Source: an uncultured Bacteroidales bacterium
GTDB lineage: Bacteria > Bacteroidota > Bacteroidia > Bacteroidales > FEN-979
Direction of reading: 5' to 3'
Length of the DNA stretch: 64,000 nucleotides
NCBI GenBank assembly: GCA_903945175.1
Contig: CAJAUM010000113.1
Location: forward strand, 21,865 to 85,864
Shown: positions 51,604 to 60,727 of the stretch, in pieces
Numbering within the stretch: the stretch's first letter is position 1
Layout: every line of letters starts with the position of its first letter
Translations under genes and position numbers: made by a program
The notes under the pieces: model-generated
What the model was told of the DNA's origin: nothing
Database searches by the model: none
The model's input: only the letters and a program-made list of their open reading frames with translations

Positions 51604-53028
51604 TTAATCCCGGAGTTTTAATAAGGCTACATTTTCAACATGCTGCGTGTGCGGGAACATGTCGATCGGCTGACATTTTTCCATGGTATATAATTCGCTC
51701 ATCAGGGCGAGATCCCTGGCTTGGGTAGCCGGGTTACAACTGACATAAATGACCTTTCCTGGTTTTGTTTCCAGGATGGTACGGACGACTTTTTCATGCA
51801 TCCCGTTTCGCGGCGGGTCAGTGATAATGACATCAGGCCTGCCTCGGGATGCGAGAAATTCAGGAGTCAGAATTTTTTCGGCCTCCCCGGCAAAAAACTC
51901 CGTGTTTGTGATCCCGTTGATCTGGGCGTTTACTTCGGCATCCGCGATGGCTGCCTGTACTGATTCAATTCCGGTGACCTGCCTCACATAGGGTGCAATA
52001 TAATTTGCAATGGTTCCGGTCCCTGTATAAAGATCGTACACATGTTCACCTCCGGTAAATTCAGCGAATCCGGCGGCCGTCTTGTAAAGATGTACGGCCT
52101 GAAAAGAGTTTGTTTGAAAAAACGAGGCGGGACCTATCCTGAATTCAATTTCCTTGCCGCCCTCACGGAATGGAGCCATTTTCTCGGTAATATAGGGATC
52201 CCCGCTGAACAGGTTGAAATCCAGGTCATAAATGGTATCGTTCTTTTTCGCATTGATGACATAGAAAAGGCTGGTAATTTCAGGAAACTGCTGAGCGAGA
52301 TGATGAAGCATCAGTGGAATGGCCGGATCTTCGTGTTGAAAAACCATGATAACCATAAAACCGCCTGCTTCGGTATTGCGGATGATCAGATTGCGCAATA
52401 AACCCTGCCAGGTTCTGACATCATAAAAACTAAGATGATGCTCAAAGGCAAATTTCCGCGCCGCCATGCGAATGGCGTTCGAGGGATCTTTTTGGTGAAA
52501 ACATTCTTGTATATCCACCACTTTATCGAAAAATTGAGGGATATGGAACCCCAGCGCATCTGTGTTTATCTCGCTGGTTTCAACCAGGCGGTCTTCATGT
52601 GTCAGCCAACGATGGTTGGAAAAGGTGTAATCAAGTTTGTTGCGGTAGTACCTCGTTTTTGGTGATGGAAGAATGGGCAGGATGGTTGGATTTTCCAGTT
52701 TTCCAATCCGGGTAAAACCATCGAACACCTGTTTTTGTTTGTAAAAAAGCTGCTCCTCATATTTCATGTTTTGCCAGCGGCATCCACCGCAAATACCGAA
52801 ATGGGAGCAATGCGGCTCTATCCTCTTTTCCGAATGGTGGTGAACGGCCACCGCCTTTCCTTCAAGATGTTTTTTCTTCTTTCTGGTCAATTGAACATCC
52901 ACAACGTCGCCCGGGACAACAAATGGGACAAAGATGATTTGGTCATTGATCTTTCCAACAGCCATGCCTTCGGAACCGGCATCGATGATCTGGACTCTTT
53001 CGAACATAGTTGGCTGCGGATGCTTCAT
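51604..53028 (-). CDS. rlmD: TrmA/RlmD-family RNA m5U methyltransferase with Fe-S cluster motif
   Basis: This 474-residue enzyme has an N-terminal TRAM domain (~8-60), the 4Fe-4S motif HCSHFGICGGCRWQNMKYEE (~72-91) with a further Cys in IQECFHQKD, the SAM-binding VYDLYTGTGTIANYIA (~335) and the catalytic motif VSCNPATQARDLALM (~430). It methylates C5 of a uridine, most likely in 23S rRNA (U1939 by analogy with RlmD). Members of this family are hard to assign to RlmD, RlmC or RlmCD by sequence alone. Confidence 0.9.
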   Translation of the reverse strand: MKHPQPTMFERVQIIDAGSEGMAVGKINDQIIFVPFVVPGDVVDVQLTRKKKKHLEGKAVAVHHHSEKRIEPHCSHFGICGGCRWQNMKYEEQLFYKQKQVFDGFTRIGKLENPTILPILPSPKTRYYRNKLDYTFSNHRWLTHEDRLVETSEINTDALGFHIPQFFDKVVDIQECFHQKDPSNAIRMAARKFAFEHHLSFYDVRTWQGLLRNLIIRNTEAGGFMVIMVFQHEDPAIPLMLHHLAQQFPEITSLFYVINAKKNDTIYDLDFNLFSGDPYITEKMAPFREGGKEIEFRIGPASFFQTNSFQAVHLYKTAAGFAEFTGGEHVYDLYTGTGTIANYIAPYVRQVTGIESVQAAIADAEVNAQINGITNTEFFAGEAEKILTPEFLASRGRPDVIITDPPRNGMHEKVVRTILETKPGKVIYVSCNPATQARDLALMSELYTMEKCQPIDMFPHTQHVENVALLKLRD

Positions 53029-53051
53029 AAGTAATTATGCGTTAATGAATT

Positions 53052-54146
53052 TCAGTCTTTCTTTATTCTTTCCTGGAAGTGCTGCGAATCGCCCCATTCT
53101 CCATAGGCAATGGTATCTCCGGCCATGTGGATGCGTGTTTCGAGACAACTTTTACATTCCTCCGCATCTTCGTCGACGCAGGGCTTATTCTCATACAGGA
53201 GGTAATCCTGCCGGTATTTTACCGGTGTAAGGTTGGGCATAATGACATTGGCCCCAACCATCAGGGCTTTTTCACGCCCCTGCGGATCAATGGCCTGCAT
53301 CGCTGTTGTTGCAGCAATATTTATATTTTTCATCAGAATCCGTAAGATGGCGACCATTTTTAAGGATAGATCAAACCGCTCCGTAAGAGGTAAAAGGTCA
53401 TTTTTGTACTGGTATAAGGGCGTATCCACATGCTCGATAAAGGGTCCCATTCCAACCATGTCGACATCGAAGTCGCGAAAAAAAATCAGATCGTCGGCCA
53501 GGTCTGAAATTGTTTGAAATGGCAAGCCAATCATAACGCCCGTTCCAACCTGGTAATGAAGTTTGCGAAGTGTGTTCAATGATTCCAGCCTCCGTGAATG
53601 GTTGTGTGTTTTGTTGTTGGGATGCAGCTTCTTGTAGAGTTCAGGATTTGAAACCTCAATGCGCAGAAGGTACCGATGGGCTCCCGCCTCGAACCAGCGG
53701 AGATAGGTCTCCTCGCTTTGCTCGCCAAGCGAAAGCGTTACATGTATATTGCCTTCCGTTTGTTTTTTGATTCTTTTCAGCAACGATTCTACCTTCGACA
53801 CGAAAGCCTGATTTGTCTGTTCCCCCGACTGAATTACGATGGAGGCATAATCATTCTTTTGAGCGAACATGACGGCCTCGAGCACCTCCGAATCGGTCAT
53901 CCGGTAACGTACATACCGGTTGTTTCCTGCCCTGATCCCGCAATAATAACAATTTTTCTTGCAATCATTTGCGTATTCGATCAATCCCCTGAAATAGACC
54001 TTGTTCCCAACATAATCCTTTTTCATTTCCCTGGCTTTCCCGAATAAAGCCAATCGCTCTTTGTCTCTGGTGTTCAACAGATAAACAATGTCTTCTTTGG
54101 TTAAAATAGGATTTTTTAAAATTTTTTCAACACGGGTAGAAATCAT
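53052..54146 (-). CDS. hydE: [FeFe]-hydrogenase maturation radical SAM enzyme HydE
   Basis: This 364-residue radical SAM protein has the motif DCKKNCYYCGIRAGN (C62, C66, C69). LVIEYAN-like core strands follow, with the second Cys set CVDEDAEECKSC near 327-338, both in the arrangement seen in HydE. Other typical stretches are YASIVIQSGEQ, TLSLGEQSEETYLRWFEAGA and YLLRIEVSNPELYKKLHP. HydE works with HydG and HydF to build the H-cluster diiron subsite, so an [FeFe]-hydrogenase is expected elsewhere in this genome. HydF and HydG are not in the window. PylB and BioB are related, but the CGIRAGN motif favours HydE. Confidence 0.9.
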   Translation of the reverse strand: MISTRVEKILKNPILTKEDIVYLLNTRDKERLALFGKAREMKKDYVGNKVYFRGLIEYANDCKKNCYYCGIRAGNNRYVRYRMTDSEVLEAVMFAQKNDYASIVIQSGEQTNQAFVSKVESLLKRIKKQTEGNIHVTLSLGEQSEETYLRWFEAGAHRYLLRIEVSNPELYKKLHPNNKTHNHSRRLESLNTLRKLHYQVGTGVMIGLPFQTISDLADDLIFFRDFDVDMVGMGPFIEHVDTPLYQYKNDLLPLTERFDLSLKMVAILRILMKNINIAATTAMQAIDPQGREKALMVGANVIMPNLTPVKYRQDYLLYENKPCVDEDAEECKSCLETRIHMAGDTIAYGEWGDSQHFQERIKKD

Positions 54147-54276
54147 GGATTTATATTAATACTTTAGCATGGTGCCAAAATAAATTGTTTTCATGGCAAA
54201 ATTACTATATTTACAGGATATTTTCCTGCGTATTTTTCCGTGAATCCGACAATTTGCGTTGTTTAACACTGCTTTT

Positions 54277-55035
54277 ATGAATGAAGTTATTAAAACGGTA
54301 ATTATTGATGATGACAGAAGTGCCATCTTAATACTGCAGAGTTTGCTTTCAGGCAATTTCCCAAACATCGAAATTGTAGGAACGGCAAATAACGTGAGTG
54401 AAGCTGTTTTTCTCATTGATGCGGTTAAACCTGAGCTGGTATTCCTTGATATCAACATGCCCGATGGAAAAGGATTTGATGTAATTGAACGGGTTTCCTA
54501 CAAGAATTTTCAAGTGATTTTTGTTACGGCCTTTGATAAATACGCCGTCAGGGCATTTGAATTTTCCGCACTGCATTACCTGGTTAAGCCGGTTGATCTT
54601 GATATGCTTAAATCAGCGGTGGAACGCTATAAAGAGGTCAAGGTTGAGGACATTGACAGCCGCTTAAAGGTACTTCGCGACAGCCTTAAAAGCAAGAACG
54701 AAAAGATAATCATCCCTTCAACAGATGGTCTCAATATTGTCAGACTTAGTGAAATTATCCGCCTGGAAGCAAGCGATGTGTATACCCTGTTTTACATGAC
54801 CACAGGGCAACGCTTTGTGGCCTCCAAACCACTGAATAATTACGAAAAAATCCTTGAAGACCTTCCATTTTCACGTGTACACAGCAAACACCTCATCAAC
54901 CTGATGTTTGTCAAACGATATGTGAAGGGGAAGGGAGGATCGATCATCCTTGAGGACAACACCGAAGTTGAAGTTTCTGTCAGAAAAAAGGCCGATTTTC
55001 TTGAAAAATTAAAGGATTTTGCAAGATTTGTTTAA
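54277..55035 (+). CDS. LytTR-family response regulator
   Basis: This protein of about 252 residues has a receiver domain at ~1-120 (IKTVIIDDDRSAILILQSLL; phospho-acceptor Asp in LVFLDINMPDGKGF; Lys in HYLVKPVDLDML) and a LytTR DNA-binding domain at ~145-250 (IIIPSTDGLNIVRLSEIIRL; FSRVHSKHLINLMFVKRYVK). The ATG at 54277 (MNEVIKTV) is preferred over an upstream TTG. No partner LytS-type kinase is adjacent, so it is an orphan here. Its 3' end overlaps the convergent ychF gene by 4 bp. Confidence 0.92.
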   Translation: MNEVIKTVIIDDDRSAILILQSLLSGNFPNIEIVGTANNVSEAVFLIDAVKPELVFLDINMPDGKGFDVIERVSYKNFQVIFVTAFDKYAVRAFEFSALHYLVKPVDLDMLKSAVERYKEVKVEDIDSRLKVLRDSLKSKNEKIIIPSTDGLNIVRLSEIIRLEASDVYTLFYMTTGQRFVASKPLNNYEKILEDLPFSRVHSKHLINLMFVKRYVKGKGGSIILEDNTEVEVSVRKKADFLEKLKDFARFV

Positions 55036-56123
55036 ACGTTGAAACGGATGTGCAGAATGTCCCCGTCGCCTACCACATAATTTTTTCCTTCTACCATTAG
55101 TTTCCCATGCTCCTTGCAGGCATGCTCTGTGCCAAAATGGATGAAATCATCGTATTTCATCACCTCTGCGCGTATAAATCCACGCTCAAGGTCACTGTGA
55201 ATAACCCCGGCAGCCTGGGGGGCTGTCATCCCTTTTTTAATGGTCCATGCCCGAACCTCCTTGGGACCGGCCGTGAAAAAGCATTGTAAATCCAGCAGAT
55301 GAAATGCAACACGAACAAGACGGTTTACGCCTGGTTCGGATAAACCTGCATCGGAAAGAAATAGTTTGCGATCTTCCTCGCTGTCAAGTTCTGCAATTTC
55401 AGATTCCATTTTTGCAGCAATGACAAGAACTTCTGCATCTTCACTCTTGACAGAATCGATAAACGCTGCAGCATAAGCATTCCCATGGATGGCCGATGCA
55501 TCGTCAACATTGCAAACATACATGACAGGTTTGTCGCTCAGCAGGAACATGTCATCCAGAAACCGACGTTCATCCGCTGAAACGGGCGCTGTACGGGCCG
55601 ACATAAATGACTCAAGATGCGTTTTTAGTTTCATGAGCACCTCAACACCATGTTTTGCATCCTTATCACCCGTCTTGGCCATCTTTTCCATGCGAATCAT
55701 CTTTTTTTCCACCGATTCCAGGTCCTTGATCTGGAGTTCAAGGTCGACGATTTCCTTGTCACGAACAGCATTTATGGAACCTTCAAGATGGGGCATCTGC
55801 GGGTCATCAAAACACCGGATTACATGGATCAGGGCATCTACATTCCGTATATCCGAAAGGAATTTATTCCCCTCTGTTTGACTTCCTCCTTTGGAAAGCC
55901 CAGGAATATCAACCATTTCAATGGTAGTTGGTACCACCTTTACCGATTTAATCAAATGATCGATCGCAAGGAGCCGGGCATCGGGAACATTCATGATCCC
56001 CAGGTTCGATTTGGTGCCTGCAAATGCAGCCTTATGCGTTTCCGCACGATTGTTCGATATACAATTGAATAAGGTGGTCTTTCCTGAACTGGCAAGACCG
56101 ATAATTCCGCATTTTAATGGCAT
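55032..56123 (-). CDS. ychF: Redox-regulated ATPase YchF
   Basis: This is a 363-residue Obg-family P-loop protein: G1 GLASSGKTTLFNCIS (~9-23, where most YchF proteins have P-N-V-G-K-S), G3 VDIPGLSKGGSQTEGNKFL and the C-terminal TGS domain (~275-363: LQCFFTAGPKEVRAWTIKKG). YchF binds ATP better than GTP, contacts ribosomes and affects the oxidative-stress response. The length is standard and the -7 box at 56143-56150 supports the start. Confidence 0.95.
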   Translation of the reverse strand: MPLKCGIIGLASSGKTTLFNCISNNRAETHKAAFAGTKSNLGIMNVPDARLLAIDHLIKSVKVVPTTIEMVDIPGLSKGGSQTEGNKFLSDIRNVDALIHVIRCFDDPQMPHLEGSINAVRDKEIVDLELQIKDLESVEKKMIRMEKMAKTGDKDAKHGVEVLMKLKTHLESFMSARTAPVSADERRFLDDMFLLSDKPVMYVCNVDDASAIHGNAYAAAFIDSVKSEDAEVLVIAAKMESEIAELDSEEDRKLFLSDAGLSEPGVNRLVRVAFHLLDLQCFFTAGPKEVRAWTIKKGMTAPQAAGVIHSDLERGFIRAEVMKYDDFIHFGTEHACKEHGKLMVEGKNYVVGDGDILHIRFNV

Positions 56124-56142
56124 TGGGAGGTGTTTTGGACGG

Positions 56143-56150
56143 CAAAGGTA
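56143..56150 (-). promoter_or_regulatory. Bacteroidota -7 box for ychF (TACCTTTG)
   Basis: CAAAGGTA on the + strand; exact TAnnTTTG match on the minus strand, 19 bp upstream of the ychF ATG. Confidence 0.55.
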
Positions 56151-56165
56151 AGATAAAACGACGTA

Positions 56166-57422
56166 TCAATCAAGCGGGAATCTCACCGAACTCGACTCCA
56201 TGTAGTTGCCTTTTCCGGGATGTTCGGGATCGAAAACTGCATTCAGGTAAGCGGGATAGTCAGGTGAAGCAGGATATGCAATAAGTTCAAATTGCCGGAG
56301 TTTCAACGAGTCAAGCAGCAACGTCGGGAACATAAATGTCATCGCCTTTGGCAAAGTTGGTAATATTATGGATGTCAGTGTGTCTGGCCCAAAAACTGTC
56401 CAGACAAAGGCAAGATTTGCAGCATCCTGAAATTGCCATTCTGCGGAGGTGACTGTGAATGAACCTGATGTTGAAAACCTGACTTTGTGTAGGGAGGATT
56501 GTATGCCGGAAATGGCTGCATCGGTTTTAACGAAATTTTCAGGGATGGAGCCGTATTTTGAGAAGGTATAACTCTTTGCCGAATCCCAGTGTTCGATCAA
56601 TTCCAGGTAGGTGTGGAAACTCACGAACGCAGATGGGGGATGACTGACAACGATTCTATCTCTGGCGGTGCCATCTCCCAAAACCACATCTGTGGCCACC
56701 GGCCGATCAATTGAAGAGGTGGAGTCGGGATATCCGGAAACCCTGGCAGAGAAGTCCTGCGCCATAACAGGCAGTGAAATCGTATGTGTTGTGGCAGCAT
56801 ACATGACGGACAGGTCGATTTCCAGGTTGGCGCCCGCACCCAAACCGCCTTCCCATTTGTACATGGGGCCTTGGGCCGTGTTTATCTTAACATACAAGGA
56901 GTCAGGTGATTTGTAAACAGGCTGATTGCCGGTAGTTGCAAAGGTCAGGTTTGCATAACCTGAACTTGCATAGAGGATCAGATCGCTATGCGGCGGAATA
57001 TTTTTCAGACTGTAAGTGGCATCACCTTCTGACAGAAGGCGGTTTCCCCGGATGGTACATTCACCAGGCATGACATGGGTGTAGGTATGAATGGTTACCA
57101 TGAAATTATGCATGTCAGGTTCCCATTTTACGATTGAAACCTGGTAGGGTGGGGAGGCGATCTTCTCCGTATAAAGTACAACGCTTTGATTTCCGGTAAT
57201 GGCTGTATCGGCAAGCGGATTGCCCGATTTATCAGATATAAACACGATTGCGCCCAGCTTCGGATTGATGAAATCATTGGTAAAATTAATCGTCATAAGC
57301 AACTGCTTATCCGGAACAACCGGATCATCCTGCTTCTTCTTGCAGGAGGAGCTGGTCAGAATAAAGAGTACGGTAAGTATGGGTAACAGCAGGAGTTCAA
57401 TATTTCTGGTTTGATTTCCCAT
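56166..57422 (-). CDS. Uncharacterised lipoprotein
   Basis: This lipoprotein has about 418 residues. The ATG at 57422 (MGNQTRNIELLLLPILTVLF) gives a leader with lipobox TSSSC; an ATG 33 bp upstream is less likely. After the Cys comes a polar linker (KKKQDDPVVPDKQ), then beta-rich repeats resembling carboxypeptidase-regulatory or Ig-like strands (GAIVFISDKSGNPLADTAIT). The middle includes SGYANLTFATTGNQPVYKSP and VYKWEGGLGAG-like strands. No catalytic motif is seen. It may be a surface-exposed or periplasmic binding protein. The neighbouring metallophosphoesterase lipoprotein gene (57547-58869) is on the same strand, 125 bp away. Confidence 0.7.
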   Translation of the reverse strand: MGNQTRNIELLLLPILTVLFILTSSSCKKKQDDPVVPDKQLLMTINFTNDFINPKLGAIVFISDKSGNPLADTAITGNQSVVLYTEKIASPPYQVSIVKWEPDMHNFMVTIHTYTHVMPGECTIRGNRLLSEGDATYSLKNIPPHSDLILYASSGYANLTFATTGNQPVYKSPDSLYVKINTAQGPMYKWEGGLGAGANLEIDLSVMYAATTHTISLPVMAQDFSARVSGYPDSTSSIDRPVATDVVLGDGTARDRIVVSHPPSAFVSFHTYLELIEHWDSAKSYTFSKYGSIPENFVKTDAAISGIQSSLHKVRFSTSGSFTVTSAEWQFQDAANLAFVWTVFGPDTLTSIILPTLPKAMTFMFPTLLLDSLKLRQFELIAYPASPDYPAYLNAVFDPEHPGKGNYMESSSVRFPLD

Positions 57423-57546
57423 CAGATTTACGACTCCTTTTGACGCGTAATGCATTGATATTTAATTTTATAATTTTCGATTGAATCTCAATTGAATAAG
57501 TTGAACTTAGAAATCATTATTTTATTGCAGTTACACTTGTTTACCG

Positions 57547-58869
57547 TTAATAACGTACCGCGTCTGCAGCCATTTGAGATACAACTTCATTTTCAAAGTT
57601 GTAGAGTTTCACCAGGGTTTGAGAAGATGCATCAACGCTCTGTGGTGTTATAACGACAAAATTCATTGTTGTTAGTTTTGGATTATTGTCAATCCAGGTT
57701 CCGGAATTCGCATAAATACATTTTTTGTTATCATAGCTTGTACCCGCATCAATCCTGGGTACGTGAGTATGACCAAATACAACAATTCTTTTATCTGAGG
57801 CAGGGTTCATGAAGTACTGCAAATTTGCCTGATGGTCGACTTCGGTATCTGACATTACTGAATCAATTGCATGGGCAGTTGGAATATGTACAGCTACTTT
57901 ATTAAGCGTTTGCCTTGTTTCCCAATGATCCTGAATCCCATGGGAGAGAGCCACATCTATATATCCGCCGGGAGTTAACTGGAAAGGAACAAGGTCGTTA
58001 ACTGAATAATTACCCGTAAAACCATTTACGTTGGTAACAATGATTTTCTCATCAAATCTGTTTTTTATAGGGAGACTGGCAATTGATGCATCCCACGTCT
58101 TCCAATATCGAAATAATAAATCCTGGCTTTCATCCCCCGAAGTATTTGGGGTAACAACGGGTAAGGTATCTCCTGGTGCCGGGTTCTTTTGTATTACACA
58201 GAGTGCAGCTATTCTTGTAAAAAAATAACCGGGAGGCATGATGGTCCCCGGGGCAATGTCCTGATTTGAAATCGGATCAGGTGCACAGAAAAAATTGTAG
58301 CGGTGGCCATGCTCAATAGCAATTTTAGGACAATCAACCGGGGAATAGGTTCCTAATCCCAGCATAGGATCCCGTGCCTGGCTAACCCCCGGAAGGATGC
58401 TTTCAATGTCGGCTGCCGTAATGGCTAAATCATGGTTCCCGGGCAAATAGGTAACTAGAATCTTCCCCTCCTGGATGATACTGTTAAAAGCATCAAACAC
58501 TCCTTGGTTGGCTGCCGCAAGACGCTTTACAAAATCAGCCTGATCCTTTTCCTGGAAAGTATTTACGGTAGCTGGCACAAACCATTCATCAACCAAATCG
58601 CCGGCGATGACAAGTTCTTTAACATTTGCAGACGCTTTGATCTGTTTAATCAATTTTTCAAGAGGCCCAAGGTTAAATTTGCACTCAGCATAACTGGTAT
58701 CGGCGCCAAGATGCAGATCGCTGATAACCACAATCATATTCCTGACATTCCCGCCATTGCTGAATGGGTCTATCACAGGAACTGGTGGGTCAGACTTTTT
58801 GCATGATGCGGATACAAATATGAATAAGAGTACCCAAAATGCGCTGAATAATCTCGAAATAGTGTTCAT
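57547..58869 (-). CDS. Calcineurin-like metallophosphoesterase lipoprotein
   Basis: This 440-residue lipoprotein has leader MNTISRLFSAFWVLLFIFVS with lipobox SASC. The metal-binding motifs of the calcineurin-like fold follow in order: VISDLHLGAD (D-x-H, ~49), VIAGDLVDEW (GD), YLPGNHDLAI (GNHD), AIEHGHRYNF and the closing FGHTHVPRID (GHxH). This resembles exported relatives of UDP-2,3-diacylglucosamine hydrolase, but the lipoprotein anchor and extra ~150 residues argue against that cytoplasmic role. It probably cleaves phosphomonoesters or diesters in the periplasm or on the surface. Confidence 0.8.
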   Translation of the reverse strand: MNTISRLFSAFWVLLFIFVSASCKKSDPPVPVIDPFSNGGNVRNMIVVISDLHLGADTSYAECKFNLGPLEKLIKQIKASANVKELVIAGDLVDEWFVPATVNTFQEKDQADFVKRLAAANQGVFDAFNSIIQEGKILVTYLPGNHDLAITAADIESILPGVSQARDPMLGLGTYSPVDCPKIAIEHGHRYNFFCAPDPISNQDIAPGTIMPPGYFFTRIAALCVIQKNPAPGDTLPVVTPNTSGDESQDLLFRYWKTWDASIASLPIKNRFDEKIIVTNVNGFTGNYSVNDLVPFQLTPGGYIDVALSHGIQDHWETRQTLNKVAVHIPTAHAIDSVMSDTEVDHQANLQYFMNPASDKRIVVFGHTHVPRIDAGTSYDNKKCIYANSGTWIDNNPKLTTMNFVVITPQSVDASSQTLVKLYNFENEVVSQMAADAVRY

Positions 58870-59034
58870 GATAGATCAGTTTAGTAAAAATATTTTATCA
58901 GATGAATTATGGCTGGTGTGTTGTCAGTTGGATCATAAAACTGTTTTACGATACTAACCTCAATGATAAGCATTTTTTTCGAAATATCAGGATTTTTATT
59001 GAATGCGGCGGAACTGTTTTTCACTTTTTTATCC

Positions 59035-59042
59035 TAACTTTG
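59035..59042 (+). promoter_or_regulatory. Bacteroidota -7 box (TAACTTTG)
   Basis: TAnnTTTG match 66 bp before the ATG of the SBBP-repeat protein gene. Confidence 0.45.
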
Positions 59043-59108
59043 TTTGGATTTTAGGTTTATTTCATTGAGCGAAATTGAATCTCCCGAAGTACTTCAATCC
59101 CAAATAAG

Positions 59109-60608
59109 ATGAAGAATCCGATCCTTCGCCTGGCTTTCATCGCTCTTTTCTGCCTGCCTGCCGGGCGGTCTTTCTCACAATCTACTGAATGGCTGTGGGC
59201 CAAAGGTGCCGGGGGTCCCAATGATGAAATGGGAGTTTCCGCAGCCACCGATGCATCCGGGAATGTTTTTGTGGCAGGATATTTCAAAAGTCTCACCCTC
59301 ACACTCGGCTCTTTTACCCTGACCCGGACAGGCAGTTGCAATGTGTTCCTTGCGAAATATGATGCCGGGGGAAATGTAATCTGGGCCACCAGCGCCCCGG
59401 GGACTGACTACGACATTCCTTTTGCCGTTGCAACGGATGCGTCGGGGAATGTTTTGGTGGCGGGACTTTTTTCAAGCCCGGTGATCACCTTTGGGTCCAT
59501 CAGCCTTACCAATGCAGGAATTGAAGATGCATTCGTGGCGAAGTATGATGCCGCGGGGAACGTGATGTGGGCGAAAAGAGCCGGGGGTGCCGATTGGGAC
59601 AACGCCCGCGCCCTCGCCGTGGATGGCGAAGGGAATGTTTACCTTTCCGGCTCCTTCAGAAGTCCTTCAATCACCTTCGGTTCCATTACCCTGACGAACA
59701 CCGCCGCGGGCATGTATGATGCGTTCCTTGTAAAGTACGATGCCAGTGGGAATGTGCTGTGGGCCAATGAAGCCGGAGGACCTGGCAATAACGAACCGAT
59801 CTCCCTCGCAACGGACCAGGCAGGAAATGTATTCATAACGGGAAATTTCACCGGGTCCATCATGACCTTTGGTTCCCTGACCGTGACCAACCATGGTCTG
59901 GATGACCTGTTTATAGCCAAATATGATGCATCGGGGAATGTGCTCTGGGCGAAAAGTGAAGGGGGATCCCGCGAGGATAATTGCTATTCTGTGGCAACGG
60001 ATGGTGCAGGGAATGCATACATAACCGGCATGTTCAGGAGTGAGACCATCTCCATTGGAACCATTGTCCTGATGAATTCTGCAGGTTGGTATCCCACCAC
60101 GGATGTCTTCCTTGCAAAATACGATGGTTCAGGGAATGTGCTCTGGGCCTTTGGTGCCGGGGGACCTCAGAATGACCAGGCCAATTCGGTCGCCACAGAT
60201 GCGGAAGGGAATGTTTTTTCCGCAGGTTTTTTTTACAGTGATACCGCCCACTTCGGCTCAACCACCCTGGTGAATACCAATGATCATGCGGACCTCTTCC
60301 TGGTGAAATTCAACCCGGCAGGAAGCGTTCAGTGGGCCCTCCGCGCCGGGGGTACTGACGACGACAACGCGAATTCCGTCGCGAAGGATGCCACCGGCAA
60401 CCTATACATGACGGGCATCTTTGCCAGCCCTTTCATCCCTTTTGGCTCTGATACGTTGATTAATGCCGGCGCCGGGGATCTTTTCCTGGCCAGGCTTGAC
60501 GACAACATCACAGGCATTGGTGAATCCGCCATTTCCGGAGGTCTGTCGCTCTTCCCAAACCCTGCAGAGAACCAGGTCACGATTGCATCCCTGCCGGGGC
60601 TACTCTAA
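59109..60608 (+). CDS. SBBP-repeat surface protein with a truncated T9SS sorting domain
   Basis: This 499-residue exported protein (signal peptide ending near GRSFS) consists of about eight beta-propeller-like SBBP repeats of ~55 residues, each with a VATDASGNVFVAGYF-type strand and a DAFVAKYDASGNVLWAK-type strand. After residue ~475 comes the start of a type A sorting domain (LSLFPNPAENQVTIASLPGL), which breaks off after ~20 residues at a TAA stop; complete domains have ~70-80. I found no continuation in the other frames. A strong terminator follows 10 bp later. The protein may therefore be secretion-defective, or the end was replaced by a rearrangement. Confidence 0.82.
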   Translation: MKNPILRLAFIALFCLPAGRSFSQSTEWLWAKGAGGPNDEMGVSAATDASGNVFVAGYFKSLTLTLGSFTLTRTGSCNVFLAKYDAGGNVIWATSAPGTDYDIPFAVATDASGNVLVAGLFSSPVITFGSISLTNAGIEDAFVAKYDAAGNVMWAKRAGGADWDNARALAVDGEGNVYLSGSFRSPSITFGSITLTNTAAGMYDAFLVKYDASGNVLWANEAGGPGNNEPISLATDQAGNVFITGNFTGSIMTFGSLTVTNHGLDDLFIAKYDASGNVLWAKSEGGSREDNCYSVATDGAGNAYITGMFRSETISIGTIVLMNSAGWYPTTDVFLAKYDGSGNVLWAFGAGGPQNDQANSVATDAEGNVFSAGFFYSDTAHFGSTTLVNTNDHADLFLVKFNPAGSVQWALRAGGTDDDNANSVAKDATGNLYMTGIFASPFIPFGSDTLINAGAGDLFLARLDDNITGIGESAISGGLSLFPNPAENQVTIASLPGLL

Positions 60609-60618
60609 CTCAAATTTA

Positions 60619-60652
60619 AACCCTGTAAATCAACGATTTACAGGGTTTTTTC
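60619..60652 (+). terminator. Rho-independent terminator after the SBBP-repeat gene
   Basis: A perfect 14-bp stem, AAACCCTGTAAATC with GATTTACAGGGTTT and a 3-nt loop, is followed by T residues (60650-60652, after three T in the stem). It is nearly symmetric, so it may also act on the minus strand for the convergent gene. Confidence 0.85.
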
Positions 60653-60659
60653 TTCCATG

Positions 60660-60682
60660 GGTGCCGAATGGGGTACCGAATG
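60660..60682. repeat. Short direct repeat GGTRCCGAATG
   Basis: Two 11-bp copies, GGTGCCGAATG (60660-60670) and GGTACCGAATG (60672-60682), are separated by one base just after the terminator. It may mark a recombination or attachment scar; no integrase gene is nearby. Confidence 0.5.
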
Positions 60683-60727
60683 AAGGTTGTCTTTTCCCAT
60701 TTTCCAGATTATAACTGATTTTTTCAC

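Noticed and set aside
53052..54146. BioB or PylB instead of HydE
   Set aside because: CGIRAGN after the cluster and the second Cys set CVDEDAEECKSC fit HydE better.
60463..60714. An ORF whose end reads VPNGVPNE, reminiscent of peptides seen near integrases
   Set aside because: It overlaps the SBBP gene in another frame and then crosses the terminator; no integrase motif is present. Only the short DNA repeat is reported.
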